Below, in pieces: positions 51,726-60,496 of a stretch of DNA of 64,000 bases; the first letter of the stretch is position 1, and the number at the start of each line of letters is the position of its first letter. The position numbers were made by a program, and so were the translations under genes. Below the pieces are notes generated by a model. The model searched no databases. It was not told the origin of the DNA and was given only the letters and a program-made list of their open reading frames with translations. The stretch covers positions 538,001 through 602,000 of the forward strand of contig NZ_CP042593.1 in assembly GCF_007995155.1 (NCBI RefSeq), written 5' to 3'. The DNA comes from Cytobacillus dafuensis (GTDB lineage: Bacteria; Bacillota; Bacilli; Bacillales; Cytobacillaceae).

Positions 51726-52749
51726 TAAAGTTTTTGCTTATATTCTTGCAGTTGCTTTTTTATTGATTTCGATGCTGCTTGGGATTTCAATCGGAACCGT
51801 TTCTGTTCCGGCATTAGATATCATAAAGATTATTGGTTCAGAAATTTTCCGTCTATCACCAAATGAACAAATTGATTCTATGTATTCAAATATTGTTATG
51901 AATATAAGACTGCCAAGAGTCATATTGGCAGGGCTGGTTGGAGCGTCTCTCGCAATAGCGGGAGCCGCTTTCCAAGGTTTATTGAGAAATCCTCTCGCAG
52001 ACCCGTATACACTTGGCGTATCATCAGGTGCCTCAGTGGGGGCTGTTATTACTTTATTCTTCGGTCTCTCCATTCCGTATTTGGGCTTATTTACATTGCC
52101 ATTATTAAGTATCCTTTTTTCATTTATCACGATATTCTTAGTCTTGCTTTTTGCTCGAAAAATTGACCGTTCGATGAAGGTGGAGTCGATTATTTTAACC
52201 GGGATTATCTTTAGCTCTTTTCTAGGGGCTTTAATTTCCCTCATGATCGCGTTAACTGGCGAGGAATTAAGGCAAATTATCGGCTGGCTTCTTGGCAGTG
52301 TTTCCATGCGGGGCTGGGATTATATTAAAATTATTCTCCCATTTTTTATAATTGGTTCAGTTATACTGATACTAAATAGTAATGAATTGAATGCAATGTC
52401 CTTTGGAGAAGAAAGGGCTAAGCATATTGGTGTAAATGTGCAAAAAAGAAAAATGATGATTTTGATAGCAGGTTCGATCTTAACAGGAGCAGCTGTAGCC
52501 GTTTCAGGAACGATTGGATTTGTTGGCCTTGTTATCCCGCATTTGACAAGATTACTATGGGGACCGGACCATAAGCATTTATTGCCATTGTCCATTTTAA
52601 CAGGGAGCGGGTTCTTAATTCTCGCGGACCTTGTTGCAAGAACGATCATCTCTCCAACAGAACTGCCAATTGGCGTTATTACGGCAATCATTGGGGCACC
52701 TGCATTTGCGATCATTTTAATGAACAGAAGAAGTGAAAGAAGAGGATAA
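51691..52749 (+). CDS. btuC: Cobalamin ABC transporter permease
   Basis: 352 residues, about ten helices, FecCD/BtuC family. Motifs are RLPRVILAGLVGASLAIAGA near 70, NPLADPYTLGVSSGASVGA near 100 and GTIGFVGLVIPHLTRLLWGP near 272. TTG 51691 with AAGGAG about nine bases upstream gives a start inside the btuF end, so translation is coupled. The first codons of the shared region are therefore read in two frames. Confidence 0.92.
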   Translation: MQKRFTRKHLNNKVFAYILAVAFLLISMLLGISIGTVSVPALDIIKIIGSEIFRLSPNEQIDSMYSNIVMNIRLPRVILAGLVGASLAIAGAAFQGLLRNPLADPYTLGVSSGASVGAVITLFFGLSIPYLGLFTLPLLSILFSFITIFLVLLFARKIDRSMKVESIILTGIIFSSFLGALISLMIALTGEELRQIIGWLLGSVSMRGWDYIKIILPFFIIGSVILILNSNELNAMSFGEERAKHIGVNVQKRKMMILIAGSILTGAAVAVSGTIGFVGLVIPHLTRLLWGPDHKHLLPLSILTGSGFLILADLVARTIISPTELPIGVITAIIGAPAFAIILMNRRSERRG

Positions 52750-52752
52750 AGC

Positions 52753-54222
52753 ATGCTTAGCGTCCAACAATTAACTGGTGGATATTCCGGTGATTCCATT
52801 ATTAAGAATGTATCCTTTGAAATAGATAAAGGCGAGCTATTTGGGATTTTAGGTCCGAATGGCAGCGGAAAAACGACACTGCTGAAAATGATTAGCGGCA
52901 TATTGCCCTATAGCAGTGGAAAAATTGAGCTTATAGAAAAGTCATTAAAAGATTATTCACCAAAGGAATTAGCGAAAATTATTGCCGTGCTTCCGCAGCA
53001 TTCCATTCAAAGTTTTTCTTATACTGTAAAGGAAACGGTTTCACTTGGCAGATACGCCCATCAAAAGGGCTGGTTTCAAACATGGTCCCATGAGGACGAA
53101 AAAATCGTTATGCAAGCGATGGAGCAAACGGGCGTTGCCCATTATGAAAACCATTATATCCATGAGCTGTCTGGAGGAGAAAGGCAGAGGGTTTATTTAG
53201 CTCAAGCACTTGCACAGGAGCCAGAAATCCTGCTGCTTGACGAACCGACGAATCATCTTGATCTTTCTTTTCAGAAGGACTTGCTTGATATGTTAAAAGA
53301 CTGGACGAAGAATCGCGGATTAACTGTTATCTCGATTTTCCATGATCTTAATCTCGCGGGCTTATACTGTGATAGGCTTCTATTATTAGAAAATGGAGAA
53401 ATTAATATCAATCACACACCAAATGAGGTATTAAGAGAAGATCGAATTCGAGATGTTTACAATACAAAAATTGAAAAGCATCCTCATCCGAAAGTACCTG
53501 CACCGCAGATGGTACTGCTTCCAGAAGATACGGATGAGAAAATAGATTTTTATTGTATTAATGAGAGCTATCTTGAACGTTCTAATGAACGACTTGTTCT
53601 AAGGTCGCCCATTCCGCTTCGGACAATGTCATCTGGTGTAGTCGGTTCCGGAACAGGATGGAACCAAATGTTTGTGAATCGTCATGTAGATAAGAACTAT
53701 GATTGCAGTGATCATCGAAAGGAAATGCAGGATTATTTAAAAGTCCACGGGTTTGAACCTGGAGAAACGGTTGGAATGATGACAGCGGTTATGCTGGAGG
53801 ATGTAAGCTTTCAGCTTTATAAAAAAGAGAGCTTTGCTGTTTTTATCCTTGTAACTGCCGGTGTAGGCAATGCGATTGATGCCGCGAGAAGTGAACAGCA
53901 CGCCTATCATCTGACACCTGGAACGATTAATACGTGGATTTTTGTCAGTGGGGAATTGACGGAAGAAGCCTTTATACAAAGCATTATGACAGCAACTGAA
54001 GCAAAAGCTAAAGCTTTGCAGGACCAAGAGGTAAAGGACGCAGTAACAGGTACGATTGCGACAGGAACGTCCACAGACAGCATATTAATTGCAGCTACTC
54101 AGAGAGGAACAAAGCTAGAATATGCAGGAACCATAACACCGCTAGGAAAATTAATTGGCAAAGGTGTATATGAATGCACGCTTGAAGCGGTTCAGAAGAG
54201 TAAAAAAAGGGTGACGTTATGA
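52753..54222 (+). CDS. Fusion of cobalamin ABC ATPase (BtuD) and adenosylcobinamide amidohydrolase (CbiZ)
   Basis: 489 residues with two modules. Residues 1-250 form an ABC ATPase (Walker A GPNGSGKTT near 36, signature LSGGERQR near 139, Walker B ILLLDEPTNHLD near 158). Residues about 285-485 form a CbiZ domain (SSGVVGSGTGWNQMFVNRHV, GMMTAVML, FILVTAGVGNAIDA, GTINTWIF, TGTSTDS). CbiZ cleaves adenosylcobinamide to adenosylcobyric acid so that incomplete corrinoids can be remodelled. B. subtilis YvrA has a similar plan. Import and first salvage step are thus in one chain. Confidence 0.93.
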   Translation: MLSVQQLTGGYSGDSIIKNVSFEIDKGELFGILGPNGSGKTTLLKMISGILPYSSGKIELIEKSLKDYSPKELAKIIAVLPQHSIQSFSYTVKETVSLGRYAHQKGWFQTWSHEDEKIVMQAMEQTGVAHYENHYIHELSGGERQRVYLAQALAQEPEILLLDEPTNHLDLSFQKDLLDMLKDWTKNRGLTVISIFHDLNLAGLYCDRLLLLENGEININHTPNEVLREDRIRDVYNTKIEKHPHPKVPAPQMVLLPEDTDEKIDFYCINESYLERSNERLVLRSPIPLRTMSSGVVGSGTGWNQMFVNRHVDKNYDCSDHRKEMQDYLKVHGFEPGETVGMMTAVMLEDVSFQLYKKESFAVFILVTAGVGNAIDAARSEQHAYHLTPGTINTWIFVSGELTEEAFIQSIMTATEAKAKALQDQEVKDAVTGTIATGTSTDSILIAATQRGTKLEYAGTITPLGKLIGKGVYECTLEAVQKSKKRVTL

Positions 54223-55184
54223 TCATCCATCACCTTATCGCTCTATCGATTGCGGTTATCATTGATCTTTTTGTTGGCGATCCTCCACACTGGCCTCATC
54301 CTGTTAAATGGATGGGCTCTTTGATTTATAAGCTGGATCAAAGCTTGAATAAGGGCAGTTTGAAAAAAATAAAAGGAATATTCATGCTATTAACGGTTTT
54401 GTTCGTTGCAGGAAGCGTTGCCTTGCTACTTATCGGCATTTTTTATTGGATTCATCCCTTGGCAGGCATTTTCATGGAAGCGATTCTCATTTCAACAACA
54501 ATTGCACAAAAAAGCCTGAAGGAGGCTGCCCAGACGATTTATGAGCCATTGGAAAAGCGAGATATTAAAGAGGCTAGGCAAAAGCTTTCTTATATTGTCG
54601 GCCGAGATACAGATAGGCTGGATGAGCCAGAAATGGTGCGGGCAACCGTTGAAACGGTCGCTGAAAATACGAGTGACGGGATAACGGCTCCATTATTCTG
54701 GGCGTTCATCGGTGGCGCTCCATTAGCGATCATGTATAGAGCTATTAACACTTGTGATTCCATGGTCGGCTATCGAAATGAGAAATATAATGAATTTGGA
54801 TTTGCGTCTGCACGACTTGATGATGTCGTCAATTGGATTCCGAGCAGACTGACATCATTCTGTATGCTAATAAGTAATCGGCCCGCTCACATGACCACAG
54901 CAAATGCTTGGAAAATTGTATTCCGTGATGCCAAAAAGCATCCGAGCCCGAACTCTGGCTGGGGGGAAGCAGCAGTTGCGGCTATTCTAGGTGTTCAACT
55001 CGGCGGAATCAATTATTATAAAGGCATCGTTTCCAATCGAGCTACAATGGGTGATTCGCTCATCCTGTTGGAAAAAGCGCATATCCTAAAAACGAATACA
55101 ATTGTCACATGGACCATTCCAATCTTTTTAATATTATTATGGCTAGGAGGGATGATTATTGAATTGGCCCGCACATGGTTCTAA
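54219..55184 (+). CDS. cbiB: Adenosylcobinamide-phosphate synthase CbiB
   Basis: 321-residue membrane protein joining cobyric acid with aminopropanol (phosphate). DLFVGDPPHWPHPVKWMG near residue 15 is the family signature, and IVGRDTDRLDEPEMVRATVE near 125 and ENTSDGITAPLFWAFIGGAP near 147 are also conserved. It overlaps the fusion gene by four bases and cobD by 26. It uses the CbiZ product as substrate. Confidence 0.95.
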   Translation: MIIHHLIALSIAVIIDLFVGDPPHWPHPVKWMGSLIYKLDQSLNKGSLKKIKGIFMLLTVLFVAGSVALLLIGIFYWIHPLAGIFMEAILISTTIAQKSLKEAAQTIYEPLEKRDIKEARQKLSYIVGRDTDRLDEPEMVRATVETVAENTSDGITAPLFWAFIGGAPLAIMYRAINTCDSMVGYRNEKYNEFGFASARLDDVVNWIPSRLTSFCMLISNRPAHMTTANAWKIVFRDAKKHPSPNSGWGEAAVAAILGVQLGGINYYKGIVSNRATMGDSLILLEKAHILKTNTIVTWTIPIFLILLWLGGMIIELARTWF

Positions 55185-56235
55185 CCCGCAATACTTATTC
55201 TCTGCATTAAAGCTTCCTATGCCTGATAAAAAGATAGATTTCAGTGCAAATATTAATCCTCTTGGTCCTCCGCCAATATTAAAGGAAAAATGGAATCAGC
55301 TTTTTTTGGCTCTTTCAGATTATCCAGATCCATTGGGATATGAGTTGAAGAAAAAGCTTTCTGAAAAGGAAAAGATCGAAGAAAGTCATATTTTAATTGG
55401 CAATGGAGGAGCAGAGCTTATTGCTCTTATCGGAAGAATTCTGACAGGAAAAAGGGCGATCATTGTGCAGCCAGCTTTTTCAGAATATGAAGAAGCGTGC
55501 AGGGTGAATAGCTGTGCTGTCGAGTATCATCAGCTAATGCCTGATCAATGGGAATTAGGAATAGAAGAGCTAGCAGCAAAGCTTGGCAATAAAGATGCTT
55601 TATTCCTATGTAATCCATGTAATCCAACAGGAGTCTATTACTCTCAATCAACTCTTATCGAATTGATCAAGGAATGTGAAAGACAAGATTGCCTTTGCAT
55701 TATAGATGAAGCTTTTTACGATTTTCTTTCTGAATATGAATCCATCATTCCATACATTCATGAATTCTCAAATCTGATCGTCATCCGATCCATGACGAAA
55801 ATGTTTGCTATTCCAGGCTTAAGGCTTGGGTACTTGATGGCGAATCCGTCCATCATTAATCAACTAGCTGCCTCTCAGCCGCATTGGAGTGTGAACTCAC
55901 TTGCATTAAGTGCTGGTGAATGGTGCATCGAAAGTGAAGCACATATAAGGGCAACAAGAGATCTTATTCAGAACGAAAGGGAAAGGCTATTCCGCTTTTA
56001 CAAAGAGAAGGAATTTGTTGTGTCCCCTTCACTTGTGAACTTTTATTTATTAAAGGATCCGATCATTGTTGATCAAATGCCGCTTTTTCAGTTTTTGATT
56101 ACGAAAGGAATTATTCCAAGACATACGATGAATTTCCCTGGATTACAAGGCAGGTGGCTTCGGTTTGCTATAAAAAGCCCGAATGAAAATGATAGATTAA
56201 TGGAGGCGATGGAGGAATGGCGGAATCGTCTTTAA
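55159..56235 (+). CDS. cobD: L-threonine-O-3-phosphate decarboxylase (CobD)
   Basis: 358-residue PLP aminotransferase-fold enzyme making (R)-1-aminopropan-2-ol phosphate for CbiB. Early HGSN and DFSANINPLGPP are typical of CobD. FLCNPCNPTGVYY near 153 and CIIDEAFYDF near 180 contact PLP, and RSMTKMFAIPGLRLGYL near 210 holds the PLP Lys. TTG start is eight bases after AGGAGG. It resembles histidinol-phosphate aminotransferase, but context decides for CobD. Confidence 0.92.
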   Translation: MNWPAHGSNPQYLFSALKLPMPDKKIDFSANINPLGPPPILKEKWNQLFLALSDYPDPLGYELKKKLSEKEKIEESHILIGNGGAELIALIGRILTGKRAIIVQPAFSEYEEACRVNSCAVEYHQLMPDQWELGIEELAAKLGNKDALFLCNPCNPTGVYYSQSTLIELIKECERQDCLCIIDEAFYDFLSEYESIIPYIHEFSNLIVIRSMTKMFAIPGLRLGYLMANPSIINQLAASQPHWSVNSLALSAGEWCIESEAHIRATRDLIQNERERLFRFYKEKEFVVSPSLVNFYLLKDPIIVDQMPLFQFLITKGIIPRHTMNFPGLQGRWLRFAIKSPNENDRLMEAMEEWRNRL

Positions 56236-56795
56236 TCTTTATTAGCGGGGGAGTCCGCAGCGGGAAAAGCAGTTTTGCAGAAAAGCTTGCTGCTGATTAC
56301 GCTCAAGAAATAGATGGTCAGCTGCATTATATTGCAGCGGGCCAGTCGAGCGATCCAGAGATGGAAGAGAGAATACGGAGACATCAAAATGATCGTTATG
56401 AAAGCGGTCTTAACTGGACCACATGGGAGCAGCCTGTCGGATTATCAAAACTAAGGAATACGTTTCAGTACAAGGATATTGTGTTGCTGGATTGTTTAAC
56501 GACTCTATTAAACAATGAATTTTTCAGCATGGATGAGATGTGGAAAAGTCCTGATTTTCAAAAGCAAGTGATGGCATCCATTATGGAGGGCATTGAACAG
56601 ATAGCCCAAAAATGTCATCATTTTATTATCGTTAGTAATGAGGTCGTATACGAACCGCTTGGAGATCGTGAATTAGTCTATATTTATGGAAAAATGCTAG
56701 CTCAGCTTCATCAGAATATCGTGGCAAAAGCAAATCAAGCTTTTCTCGTCGAGGCTGGCATTCCACTCCTAATGAAAGGAACCGAAAAAGCATGA
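56217..56795 (+). CDS. cobU: Bifunctional adenosylcobinamide kinase / guanylyltransferase CobU
   Basis: 192 residues. P-loop [18 protein letters not shown] is near residue 8. [12 protein letters not shown] near 52 includes the His that carries GMP in the guanylyltransferase step. [12 protein letters not shown] near 88 and [12 protein letters not shown] near 138 fit the family. It makes adenosylcobinamide-GDP. It overlaps cobD by 19 bases and cobQ by four. Confidence 0.92.
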   Translation: MAESSLIFISGGVRSGKSSFAEKLAADYAQEIDGQLHYIAAGQSSDPEMEERIRRHQNDRYESGLNWTTWEQPVGLSKLRNTFQYKDIVLLDCLTTLLNNEFFSMDEMWKSPDFQKQVMASIMEGIEQIAQKCHHFIIVSNEVVYEPLGDRELVYIYGKMLAQLHQNIVAKANQAFLVEAGIPLLMKGTEKA

Positions 56796-57673
56796 AAGGG
56801 ATTATGATTCAAGGAACGGCATCAGATGTGGGCAAAAGCCTGATTGCAACCGCACTTTGCCGAGCATTTGCCAATGAAGGATTTCGTGTAGCGCCCTTTA
56901 AATCACAAAATATGTGTAATTTTTCATATATCACTTATGACGGGAAAGAAATAGGCAGAGCACAAGGGATTCAGGCAGAGGCAGCCAAAACTATCGCAAA
57001 TGAATGGATGAATCCTATTTTGCTAAAACCGAGATTGGGTCTTCAATCAGAAGTTGTATTCCTTGGACAAACCATGGAAACGATTTCTGGAAAGAGCTAT
57101 CGAGAATCGTTTTATGAAAAAGGGATTCAGGCAATCGAAACCGCTCTTAAGAAATTATCTATGGACTATGAACTGCTTGTCATGGAAGGTGCCGGAAGTC
57201 CAGTGGAGATCAATTTAAAAGATAAAGAGCTTGTCAATATGAAGGTAGCTGAAATGGCTGATGTTCCGGTGATTTTAGTTGCTGATATTGAGAGAGGCGG
57301 TGTCTTCGCAAGCATCGTCGGAACACTGGAGCTGTTTACGATAGAAGAAAGACAAAGAGTACAGGGGATCATTATTAACAAATTCCGCGGTAAACCAAAT
57401 TTATTCGAGGATGGGGTCAGATGGATCGAGGAAAGAACAGGCATTCCAGTGATCGGCGTTCTCCCCTACATCGAAAATCATATGATTGCTGAAGAGGACT
57501 CCTTATCAAAGCCGCAGGATGCCGTGATAGAACGGACAGATTTATATAGCTTTCCAAGTGAATTAGAGGATAGCAAGTATGATGAGCTTGCCGGCAGGTT
57601 GCTGGAGCATCTCAATTGGGAGAAGCTGAAGGAAATAATGGAAAAATGGGGCAATTCAGATGAAGTGGATTAA
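56792..57673 (+). CDS. Cobyric acid synthase-like protein lacking the glutaminase domain
   Basis: 293 residues. Residues 1-238 match the N-terminal ATP-binding half of CobQ: P-loop [44 protein letters not shown] and [17 protein letters not shown]. Full CobQ is near 500 residues because a glutamine amidotransferase domain follows. Here the chain passes after about 20 residues into [17 protein letters not shown], which looks like the very C-terminal tail of CobQ. There is no stop or frameshift, so the domain seems to have been cut out in frame. Amide transfer from glutamine should be lost; ammonia use or another role is possible. Confidence 0.85.
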   Translation: MKGIMIQGTASDVGKSLIATALCRAFANEGFRVAPFKSQNMCNFSYITYDGKEIGRAQGIQAEAAKTIANEWMNPILLKPRLGLQSEVVFLGQTMETISGKSYRESFYEKGIQAIETALKKLSMDYELLVMEGAGSPVEINLKDKELVNMKVAEMADVPVILVADIERGGVFASIVGTLELFTIEERQRVQGIIINKFRGKPNLFEDGVRWIEERTGIPVIGVLPYIENHMIAEEDSLSKPQDAVIERTDLYSFPSELEDSKYDELAGRLLEHLNWEKLKEIMEKWGNSDEVD

Positions 57674-58451
57674 AGGATTGCTCATTAATCTACAGTTTTT
57701 CACTTCGATTCCGATTCCTTATGAACTGCCAATGGATCGAGCTCATCTTGAAAAAGCAATTAAAACCTTTCCGTTACTTGGCCTAATCCAGGGTGGAATT
57801 TACTCATTTATTCTCTATTTCATTCTTCACTGGACTCCGTTTTCTGATTTAACAGCAGCATTTGCTGTTTGGCTTGCGGGGATTGTTTTAACAGGCGGTA
57901 TTCATCTGGACGGGTGGATGGATTCAAGTGACGCATTCTTCTCCTACCGGGATCAAAGGAAACGGCTAGAAATTATGAGCGATCCGCGTACAGGAGCGTT
58001 CGGTGTACTATCTGTCATTGTTTTGTTAAGCGCTCGTTTTCTTTTTATATATGAGATTATCCAGCTGATTCATCCAATTTCTTATGTGCTCATTGCCTTT
58101 TTGCCTTTTTTCAGCAAGATGGTCATGGGGGGGCTGCTTCTTACGGTAAGAGCAGCTAAAAAAGAAGGCTTGGGCACGATGTTTAAAGAAGCGTCTAATG
58201 AAAGGACACTTTTCATTTATCCTATCTATATCCTGATTTTACTAGGCATAACCTCATTGCTGCAAGTGGATGTGGTAGGGGGGATCCTTTTCTTTATAAT
58301 CCTCTCCATATTAGCCTTGCTGTATTTGCAAAGGAAAATAATTAGCTGGTTTGGCGGGCTAACAGGTGATGTGCTTGGAGCAAGTGTAGAAGGAACGGAG
58401 CTGCTGCTATGGATGACCTTGTGGTTATGGCATTATTTCGCCATGGGTTAA
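57660..58451 (+). CDS. cobS: Adenosylcobinamide-GDP ribazoletransferase (cobalamin synthase) CobS
   Basis: 263-residue membrane enzyme joining adenosylcobinamide-GDP with alpha-ribazole (phosphate). [10 protein letters not shown] near residue 11, [10 protein letters not shown] near 36, [17 protein letters not shown] near 77 (metal-binding Asp residues) and [11 protein letters not shown] near 105 are CobS hallmarks. [17 protein letters not shown] closes the protein. It overlaps the CobQ-like gene by 14 bases. Confidence 0.95.
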   Translation: MKWIKGLLINLQFFTSIPIPYELPMDRAHLEKAIKTFPLLGLIQGGIYSFILYFILHWTPFSDLTAAFAVWLAGIVLTGGIHLDGWMDSSDAFFSYRDQRKRLEIMSDPRTGAFGVLSVIVLLSARFLFIYEIIQLIHPISYVLIAFLPFFSKMVMGGLLLTVRAAKKEGLGTMFKEASNERTLFIYPIYILILLGITSLLQVDVVGGILFFIILSILALLYLQRKIISWFGGLTGDVLGASVEGTELLLWMTLWLWHYFAMG

Positions 58452-59014
58452 CGGAAGCCAATAAGCGTCATGCTTATCTTGGCTGGACGGATTCGCCGCT
58501 TTGTGAAAAAGTTCAAAGAGCATCATGTAACTATGAGCATCTGTTCTCAAGCGATTTAGGAAGATGTCTTGAAACGGCAAAAATCATGTTCTCTGATTCC
58601 AGTATTGAAATTCTTAGCGAATTTCGTGAGATGAACTTTGGGCTCTGGGAAGGAAAGACATATGAAGACCTTAAGCATGATTTAGATTATCAAAACTGGC
58701 TTTCCACCCCGTTTTCCTTTAAACCGCCTGATGGAGAGTCCTTTACCGAGTTTTCCGAAAGGGTAGAGCAAGGATTCGCAAAAGTAATAGAGACGGTCAT
58801 GGTATCTACGGTGAGAAAAGCAGCTATTGTCACACATGGCGGCGTCATTCGATATCTATTAACGAAATATGCACCAGAGAAAAAAGATTTCTGGGAGTGG
58901 AAGGCTGCTCATGGACAAGGCTTTGAATTCGTCTGGAAATTGGATGATTTAAGGAGTGGAGACAGATGCACTTTGTTACGGGAGGTTCCTTTAATGGAAA
59001 ATCTAAATGGGTGA
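58409..59014 (+). CDS. cobC: Alpha-ribazole phosphatase-like histidine phosphatase CobC
   Basis: 201 residues. [19 protein letters not shown] near residue 8, SSDLGRCLETA near 48, EMNFGLWEGKTYEDL near 73 and VTHGGVIRYLL near 145 define the histidine phosphatase fold. CobC removes the 5'-phosphate from alpha-ribazole-P or adenosylcobalamin-P. ATG 58409 has GGAG nine bases upstream and overlaps cobS by 43 bases in another frame. A second phosphatase stands at the end of the operon. Confidence 0.88.
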   Translation: MDDLVVMALFRHGLTEANKRHAYLGWTDSPLCEKVQRASCNYEHLFSSDLGRCLETAKIMFSDSSIEILSEFREMNFGLWEGKTYEDLKHDLDYQNWLSTPFSFKPPDGESFTEFSERVEQGFAKVIETVMVSTVRKAAIVTHGGVIRYLLTKYAPEKKDFWEWKAAHGQGFEFVWKLDDLRSGDRCTLLREVPLMENLNG

Positions 59015-59403
59015 AGGAATATTATCAATTAAAGGATTCGAATCATATATGGTTTTCTTTTTATGAAAAAGAACGGGTCTTGTTGAATCCTGATTTAGTA
59101 GAAAGCCCAATGATTATTCTTGAAGGCATAGAAGTTTGTATAAAGGATCTGGCTGCACAATACAAAGTCAGTGAGGCTCGGGAAAAATGGCGTTTGTTCC
59201 TATCTTCATGGCTTGAATGGGAAAATGAGGATGAGAACAGGAAAGTTATTTTAATAGGGACGGATATATCGAAAGGAATTGTCCCTATGCTTGCCGAAGA
59301 ACGTAAATGGCGTGATATGACGGGATGGGCCTATCAAGATATTGCACGCTCAGCAGAAAGAGTAGAACTCATATGGTATGGCATTAGCCAAAAAATAAAA
59401 TAA
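58966..59403 (+). CDS. Short CobU-like P-loop protein
   Basis: 145 residues. The start HFVTGGSFNGKSKWVKEYY is a CobU-type P-loop, and the C-terminal WRDMTGWAYQDIARSAERVE matches the last helix of CobU. The part with the guanylylated His (R-H-Q-x-x-R in the gene at 56217) is missing, and VSNE is replaced by ILIGTDISKGIVPM. It may be a CobU paralogue that kept only nucleotide binding. ATG follows AAGGAGTGGAGACAG and overlaps cobC by 49 bases. Confidence 0.7.
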   Translation: MHFVTGGSFNGKSKWVKEYYQLKDSNHIWFSFYEKERVLLNPDLVESPMIILEGIEVCIKDLAAQYKVSEAREKWRLFLSSWLEWENEDENRKVILIGTDISKGIVPMLAEERKWRDMTGWAYQDIARSAERVELIWYGISQKIK

Positions 59404-59416
59404 AGGGGTAATGACA

Positions 59417-60001
59417 ATGAGAATTTACACACGTACTGGGGATAAAGGGAAAACAAGCATTATTGGCGGCAGAGTGGAAAAGGATGATATTCGAGTAGAA
59501 GCGTATGGAACAATAGACGAAGTGAATTGCTTCGTCGGCCAGGCCATGACTCAGCTTGATACAGAAAAATTTAATGATATTCTGGATGACTTAGAAAAAA
59601 TTCAGCATGAACTTTTCGATTGCGGTGGTGACTTAGCCAATGTCATGAAGGAACGCCAATTAAAATTAACACAGGAATCCGTCGATTATTTAGAAAAGAA
59701 AATTGATGCCTTTATTGAAGAAGCGCCAAAGCTAGAGAGATTTATTTTACCTGGTGGGACTCCTGCTGCTGCTTCGATTCATATTGCACGTACTGTGACG
59801 AGAAGGGCTGAAAGATTAGTTGTTTCCTTAAAGAAAGTGGATCCGGAGATTTCAGAAATAGCTCAAGCCTATTTAAATCGACTGTCAGATTATTTCTTTG
59901 CTTTAGCAAGGGTTATTAATTTCCGTCTCAATGAAAAGGATGTTGAATATGTCCGTAGTGCGAAGGTATTTCGTGAAGGGAAGCGCAAGGAGGATAAGTA
60001 A
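59417..60001 (+). CDS. Corrinoid adenosyltransferase, PduO type
   Basis: 194 residues. RIYTRTGDKGKTSIIGG at the N-terminus binds ATP; VEAYGTIDEVNCFVGQA near 27, FILPGGTPAAASIHIARTVTRRAER near 113 and YLNRLSDYFFALAR near 153 are family signatures. It adds the 5'-deoxyadenosyl group to cob(I)alamin or cobinamide. ATG 59417 is eight bases after AAAGGGG, better than ATG 59411. It supplies the adenosylated substrates needed by CbiZ, CobU and CobS. Confidence 0.95.
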   Translation: MRIYTRTGDKGKTSIIGGRVEKDDIRVEAYGTIDEVNCFVGQAMTQLDTEKFNDILDDLEKIQHELFDCGGDLANVMKERQLKLTQESVDYLEKKIDAFIEEAPKLERFILPGGTPAAASIHIARTVTRRAERLVVSLKKVDPEISEIAQAYLNRLSDYFFALARVINFRLNEKDVEYVRSAKVFREGKRKEDK

Positions 60002-60496
60002 ATGAAAAGCATGAAAATGGCTTTAGTTGGTTTGTTAGTAGCACTTACTGCTGTTGGTGCTGCTATTAAGATCCCAGCCGTTATTGGCAGTGTAGCTTTA
60101 GATGCCTTTCCAGCTTTGCTTGCAGCGGCTCTTCTAGGAGGGCCAGCTGGTGCAGTTGTTGGTGCTATGGGACATTTGCTTTCAGCGATAATTGGCGGAA
60201 TGCCAATGGGGCCGTTTCATGGTATTATTGCCATTGAAATGGCAATCTTAGCTTTCGTTTTTGCCGGTCTGTATAAGAACGGAAAAAGGTGGCAGGCTGG
60301 AGTAGTATTTGTCCTTGGGAATTCGTTTGCAGCACCACTTCCATTTATGTTTTTAATGAGTAAAGCATTCTATCTTACTATTGTTCCTTCTTTATTAATA
60401 GGGTCTGTTTTGAATACGGTGATTGCGTTAATTCTTATTCCGAGATTGGCCCCATTGGTTGCACCAATGCTTACTAAGGCAAGGATGGATCGATGA
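60002..60496 (+). CDS. cblT: ECF transporter S component, probable alpha-ribazole transporter CblT
   Basis: 164 residues, about five to six hydrophobic segments. KIPAVIGSVALDAFPALLAA near residue 23, GPAGAVVGAMGHLLSAIIGG near 48 and the later GNSFAAPLPFMFL fit ECF S-components. It precedes an AIR-synthase-like gene. The same pair, CblT and CblS, is known from Listeria and Geobacillus to take up and phosphorylate alpha-ribazole. It starts on the base after the adenosyltransferase stop and needs the shared ECF ATPases, which are not in the window. Confidence 0.78.
   Translation: MKSMKMALVGLLVALTAVGAAIKIPAVIGSVALDAFPALLAAALLGGPAGAVVGAMGHLLSAIIGGMPMGPFHGIIAIEMAILAFVFAGLYKNGKRWQAGVVFVLGNSFAAPLPFMFLMSKAFYLTIVPSLLIGSVLNTVIALILIPRLAPLVAPMLTKARMDR

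Noticed and set aside
51738..52307. 189-codon minus-strand open frame inside btuC (and 52320-52901)
   Set aside because: Antisense shadows of conserved transporter genes.
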